8,973 bases of DNA, taken from an uncultured Ruminococcus sp. Its GTDB lineage: Bacteria > Bacillota > Clostridia > UBA1212 > UBA1255. A model generated the notes under the pieces. The model was not told where the DNA came from and did no database searches. It saw only the letters and a list, made by a program, of their open reading frames with translations. This document shows positions 6,495 to 8,973 of the stretch, in pieces; position 1 is the first letter of the stretch, and every line of letters starts with the position of its first letter. The DNA is taken from assembly GCA_902782885.1 (NCBI GenBank), contig CACZOW010000349.1, positions 1-8,973 on the forward strand, in the 5' to 3' direction. Position numbers and translations under genes: made by a program.

Positions 6495-6559
6495 TGATGC
6501 AAACAGCCGCAGCCGCCCGGCATATATGCCGGACGCACCGCGACTTCATTTATGCATCA
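6495..6559 (-). other. Nested inverted repeats in the khpA-rimM gap
   Basis: The 80-base gap between khpA and rimM holds two nested inverted repeats. Outer arms TGATGCA (6495-6501) and TGCATCA (6553-6559) are perfectly complementary. Between them is a perfect 16-base palindrome (6517-6532) of CCGGCA and TGCCGG around a TATA loop. The mRNA could fold this gap into an outer stem enclosing a GC-rich hairpin, next to but not covering the rimM ribosome binding site. There is no U-run after it. It might be an RNA processing or stability element, or the site of lost sequence, since ylqD sits here in Bacillus. No function is established. Confidence 0.4.
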
Positions 6560-6561
6560 TT

Positions 6562-6798
6562 TCATTCCAGTTCCACGATGTCAACGTACACCGGCTTCGG
6601 GTTGTTCCGGAACGCGGCTTTCGCTACCGTGCGGAGTGCGCGGGCAACTTTGCCCTCGCGTCCGATAACGCGCCCCATATCGCCGGGGGCAACGCTCAGT
6701 TTCAGCACCGTGCTGTTCTCGGTCTCTTCCAGAGTCACAGACACCTGATCCGGCTCGTCAACTATCTGGCGGACGATTGTCTCAAGAAATTTTTCCAT
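6562..6798 (-). CDS. khpA: KH-domain RNA-binding protein KhpA (YlqC family)
   Basis: A 78-residue small RNA-binding protein consisting of a single KH fold. The GxxG loop that contacts RNA is seen as IGREGK (G46-R-E-G49), followed by the helix ARALRTVAKAAF. In Bacillota, KhpA pairs with KhpB/Jag and binds many transcripts; it influences cell length and division in Streptococcus. Start: a GTG at 6808-6810 is in frame but forms part of the GAGGTG ribosome binding site; the ATG at 6796-6798 is 9 bases downstream and gives the usual MEKFLETIVRQIVDEP beginning. It starts 16 bases after the rpsP stop and is clearly co-transcribed with it, as in Bacillus (rpsP-ylqC). Confidence 0.93.
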   Translation of the reverse strand: MEKFLETIVRQIVDEPDQVSVTLEETENSTVLKLSVAPGDMGRVIGREGKVARALRTVAKAAFRNNPKPVYVDIVELE

Positions 6799-6814
6799 GG
6801 TAATCTGCACCTCA

Positions 6815-7069
6815 TCAAGCGTTTTCCTGAGCCTTTTCCTGCGCCTTCTTCAGCAACACTTTAACTGTATCGGTAGGCTGAGCGCCCTTCTTCATCCAAT
6901 CAGCTGCCTTTTCAAGGTCGATCTTCACTTCTTCAGGATCTACCAGCGGATTGTACGTACCGATCTCCTCCACGAATCTGCCGTCTCTGGCATAGTGGGA
7001 CTCAGCAACTACCACTCTGTAGAACGGAGCCTTTTTGGCACCGATCCTTCTAAGTCTGATTTTAAGCAT
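6815..7069 (-). CDS. rpsP: 30S ribosomal protein bS16
   Basis: An 84-residue basic protein, the usual length for bS16, which binds 16S rRNA in the body of the 30S subunit and is needed for its assembly. The hallmark N-terminus MLKIRLRRIGAKKAPFYRVVV is followed by ESHYARDGRFVEEIGTYNP and a C-terminal Lys/Ala/Glu tail. The start ATG is preceded by a near-perfect GGAGGTGA ribosome binding site (7075-7082) with a 5-base spacer, the strongest in the window, fitting a highly expressed ribosomal protein gene. It follows ffh after a 60-base gap in which no convincing promoter was seen. Confidence 0.98.
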   Translation of the reverse strand: MLKIRLRRIGAKKAPFYRVVVAESHYARDGRFVEEIGTYNPLVDPEEVKIDLEKAADWMKKGAQPTDTVKVLLKKAQEKAQENA

Positions 7070-7129
7070 TTATTTCACCTCCATGCTTTGATTTTCGATA
7101 TATATCAACAAAACAGGACCGCATCCGGC

Positions 7130-8494
7130 TCACAGCCCCGGAAAATCATCCGGGAATCCGCCCGGAAAGCCTCCGGGGAAACCTTTGCCGAATCCTCTTT
7201 TGCCCATACCGCCTCTTGTCATTTTTTTCATCATTGTCCGCATATCCTCGAACTGGTGCATCAGTTTGTTGACGTCCTGCACCGTCGTGCCGCTGCCTGC
7301 CGCGATGCGCTTGCGGCGGCTGGCGTTCAGTATGTCGGGATTGCGCTTTTCTTTCGGAGTCATCGAGCAGATGATCGCCTCGATCTTGCCCAGCGCCGCT
7401 TCGTCGATCTGCGAGTCGTTGATCTGCGACGCGCCGGGGATAAGCTTAAGCAGTCCGCGGATACCGCCCATTTTCCGGATCTGCCGGAGCTGGCCCAGGA
7501 AGTCGTCCAGCGTAAACGTCTGGGCGCGCATCTTTTTTTCCAGTTCCACTGCCTGCTTTTCGTCGTACATTTCCTGCGCTTTTTCGATCAGCGTCAATAC
7601 GTCGCCCATGCCCAGGATGCGGTCCGCCATGCGCTTGGGATAAAACGTCTCAAAATCGCTGAGTTTTTCGCCGGTGGACGCGAATTTAATAGGCTTTCCG
7701 GTGATCGAGCGCACGCTCAGCGCGGCGCCGCCGCGGGTATCGCTGTCCAGCTTGGAGAGGATCACGCCGGTCACGTCCAGGTCTTCGTTGAACGCTTTGG
7801 CCACGTTCGCGGCTTCCTGACCGGTCATGCTGTCAACTACCAGCAGTATCTCCGACGGATCCAGCGCCTTTTTCAGCTGTTTCAGTTCTTCCATCATGTC
7901 GACGTCGATCTGCAGCCGGCCGGCGGTGTCAACGATCACCGTGTCGTTCAGCGTGCGCAGCGCTTTTTTGACGGCATTGCGGGCAATCTCCACCGGTTTG
8001 CCGCTGTCTTCCGTATAGACCGGCACGTCGATCTGTTTGCCCAGCACTTCCAGCTGTTTGATCGCCGCGGGACGGTACACGTCGCACGCAGCCATCAGCG
8101 GCTTGCGCCCGTTTTTGCGCAGATGCAGCGCAAGTTTAGCGGTCGCCGTCGTTTTACCGGCGCCCTGCAGGCCGCACATCAGGATCACGTTGGGAGGCTG
8201 TTTGGAAAAGTTTAGTTTATAATCGTCCGCGCCCAGCAGATCCACCAATTCGTCGTCGACGATCTTCACGATCTGCTGCCCCGGGGACAGGCTTTCCAGC
8301 ACGCTCTGGCCAACGGCTTTTTCAGATACGCGGGCAATAAAATCTTTGACTACTTTGTAGTTGACGTCCGCTTCCAGCAGCGCCATGCGGATCTCACGCA
8401 TAAGCTCCTTGACGTCCTTCTCGGAGACACGCGTCTGCCCCCGGAGGCGCCGGATCGTTGCCTGCAGTTTTGCGGATAAACTTTCAAATGCCAT
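7130..8494 (-). CDS. ffh: Signal recognition particle GTPase Ffh
   Basis: Ffh binds signal sequences of nascent membrane and secreted proteins together with the 4.5S/6S RNA and delivers ribosomes to FtsY at the membrane. The 454-residue protein has the N domain helices (1-90), the GTPase G domain with P-loop GLQGAGKT (108-115), DTAGR (189-193), SKLDSDTRGG (247-256) with the base-recognition SKLD, and the Met-rich M domain from about 295, including the RNA-binding helix SRRKRIAAGSG (392-402). The C-terminus ends in an unusual repeat of Gly, Phe and Pro (FPGGFPGGFPDDFPGL), after a Met/Lys-rich stretch. The start ATG at 8492-8494 has GGAGA 6 bases upstream. It lies 37 bases after the ylxM stop. 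The 4.5S/6S RNA gene (ffs) was not seen in this window. Confidence 0.98.
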   Translation of the reverse strand: MAFESLSAKLQATIRRLRGQTRVSEKDVKELMREIRMALLEADVNYKVVKDFIARVSEKAVGQSVLESLSPGQQIVKIVDDELVDLLGADDYKLNFSKQPPNVILMCGLQGAGKTTATAKLALHLRKNGRKPLMAACDVYRPAAIKQLEVLGKQIDVPVYTEDSGKPVEIARNAVKKALRTLNDTVIVDTAGRLQIDVDMMEELKQLKKALDPSEILLVVDSMTGQEAANVAKAFNEDLDVTGVILSKLDSDTRGGAALSVRSITGKPIKFASTGEKLSDFETFYPKRMADRILGMGDVLTLIEKAQEMYDEKQAVELEKKMRAQTFTLDDFLGQLRQIRKMGGIRGLLKLIPGASQINDSQIDEAALGKIEAIICSMTPKEKRNPDILNASRRKRIAAGSGTTVQDVNKLMHQFEDMRTMMKKMTRGGMGKRGFGKGFPGGFPGGFPDDFPGL

Positions 8495-8532
8495 ATATTA
8501 TCTCCAGTCGAACGGTCAATATCGATTCGTTT

Positions 8533-8898
8533 TTAAAGTCCGGCAATGACGTCAGTCACTTTCTGATACATGCGGTCCAGCAGCCGCGCTTCGTACGCGG
8601 ACAACGCGGAGCGGTCGATCTGTTCGAAATCCGTCTGCACGTCTTCCAGCTGCGCCTTTATTTTTTTGAAGCGGCTGTACAGACCGAGTTTCTGCTCCAG
8701 TTCGGTCAACTGCTGTTTTCCCTTAGTAACGAAACTGTGCACGCCCTGCCGCGAAATGCCGAGCACTTCGCCGATCTCCGCCAGGCTCATATCCTGGTTG
8801 AAGTACATATCCAGCACCTGAAGCGTGCTCTCAGTCAGCAATGAACCGTAAAAGTCCATCAGCATCCCCATTTCGTACATTTCAGATTGCAGCTCCAC
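8533..8898 (-). CDS. ylxM: YlxM-family helix-turn-helix protein, regulator or partner of SRP
   Basis: A 121-residue protein of the YlxM/p13 family that almost always precedes ffh in Bacillota. Residues near the start read YEMGMLMDFYGSLLT, followed by a sigma-70 region-4-like helix-turn-helix (DMSLAEIGEVLGISRQGVHSFVTKG) and a long charged helix that probably forms a coiled coil (KQQLTELEQKLGLYSRFKKIKAQLED). In Streptococcus the protein is reported to influence SRP function; DNA binding is implied by the fold only. Start: a TTG at 8917-8919 would give 128 residues, but GTG at 8896-8898 has GGGGAGG with a 6-base spacer and is preferred. It is the first gene of the operon visible here. Confidence 0.9.
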   Translation of the reverse strand: MELQSEMYEMGMLMDFYGSLLTESTLQVLDMYFNQDMSLAEIGEVLGISRQGVHSFVTKGKQQLTELEQKLGLYSRFKKIKAQLEDVQTDFEQIDRSALSAYEARLLDRMYQKVTDVIAGL

Positions 8899-8925
8899 GG
8901 CGTACCTCCCCTTCGGCAATATAAT

Positions 8926-8958
8926 AATGCCGGCCGGTTTTGCGTTCCGGCCGGCATT
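8926..8958 (-). terminator. Strong hairpin upstream of ylxM (terminator or attenuator)
   Basis: A perfect 12-bp stem, AATGCCGGCCGG (8926-8937) with its complement at 8947-8958, around a 9-base loop. On the minus strand it is followed by ATTATATTG, which is AT-rich but not a clean U-run. It ends about 18 bases before the ylxM ribosome binding site. It may terminate the gene beyond the window, or act as an attenuator for the operon. No promoter is visible in the remaining bases. Confidence 0.55.
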
Positions 8959-8973
8959 CCGCGGCGTGTGCGG

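Noticed and set aside
7083..7129. An AT-rich stretch (GATATATATC) before rpsP as a possible promoter
   Set aside because: No -35 element at the proper distance was found; the strong ribosome binding site is the only clear signal.
6797..8215. A 472-codon open frame on the plus strand, antisense to ffh and rpsP
   Set aside because: It runs opposite two certain genes and its translation is low-information (His/Arg/Phe-rich). It is not a real gene.

Overview
The window looks like a stretch of chromosome from a moderately GC-rich member of the Bacillota, most likely a clostridial lineage. The main evidence is gene order. On the minus strand, reading from high to low coordinates, ylxM, ffh, rpsP, khpA (ylqC), rimM and trmD follow each other as in the Bacillota SRP / 30S-assembly / tRNA-methylation operon. 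Ribosome binding sites are strong and Bacillota-like (GGAGG type), and a DUF6273-type lipoprotein lies nearby. No mobile element, phage, CRISPR array or rRNA/tRNA gene was seen.

Layout, left to right. (1) 1-519, plus strand: the C-terminal part of a protein resembling TIM-barrel glycoside hydrolases, cut by the window edge. (2) 578-614: a hairpin with T-rich runs on both sides, placed to end both converging transcripts. (3) 683-1753, minus: a lipoprotein with its own near-consensus sigma-A promoter (1837-1865) and a palindrome in its leader. (4) 1904-2659, minus: a PHP-family metal-dependent phosphoesterase. (5) 2725-3897, minus: thiI (tRNA 4-thiouridine synthase). (6) 3927-5861, minus: one 644-residue frame that carries a complete TrmD (tRNA m1G37 methyltransferase) followed, with no linker, by a complete class-V PLP cysteine desulfurase. 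(7) 5858-8898, minus: rimM, khpA, rpsP, ffh and ylxM. (8) 8926-8958: a strong hairpin upstream of ylxM.

The most notable point is the TrmD-cysteine desulfurase fusion and its placement immediately before thiI, where rplS would normally follow trmD. Cysteine desulfurases supply the persulfide sulfur that ThiI uses to make s4U8 in tRNA, so the locus joins tRNA methylation, sulfur mobilisation and tRNA thiolation in one transcript, downstream of ribosome maturation and SRP genes. The fusion depends on the reading frame across a run of five A's at the domain junction. One extra A would turn it into two overlapping genes, so that site should be verified first.

A second point is a short GGGGACAGACCC-type dispersed repeat. 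It is present in the thiI-PHP gap and again inside the cysteine desulfurase coding sequence, where it appears to encode an extra surface segment. Several start codons were moved from the longest possible frame to internal starts with good ribosome binding sites (thiI, rimM, khpA, ylxM).
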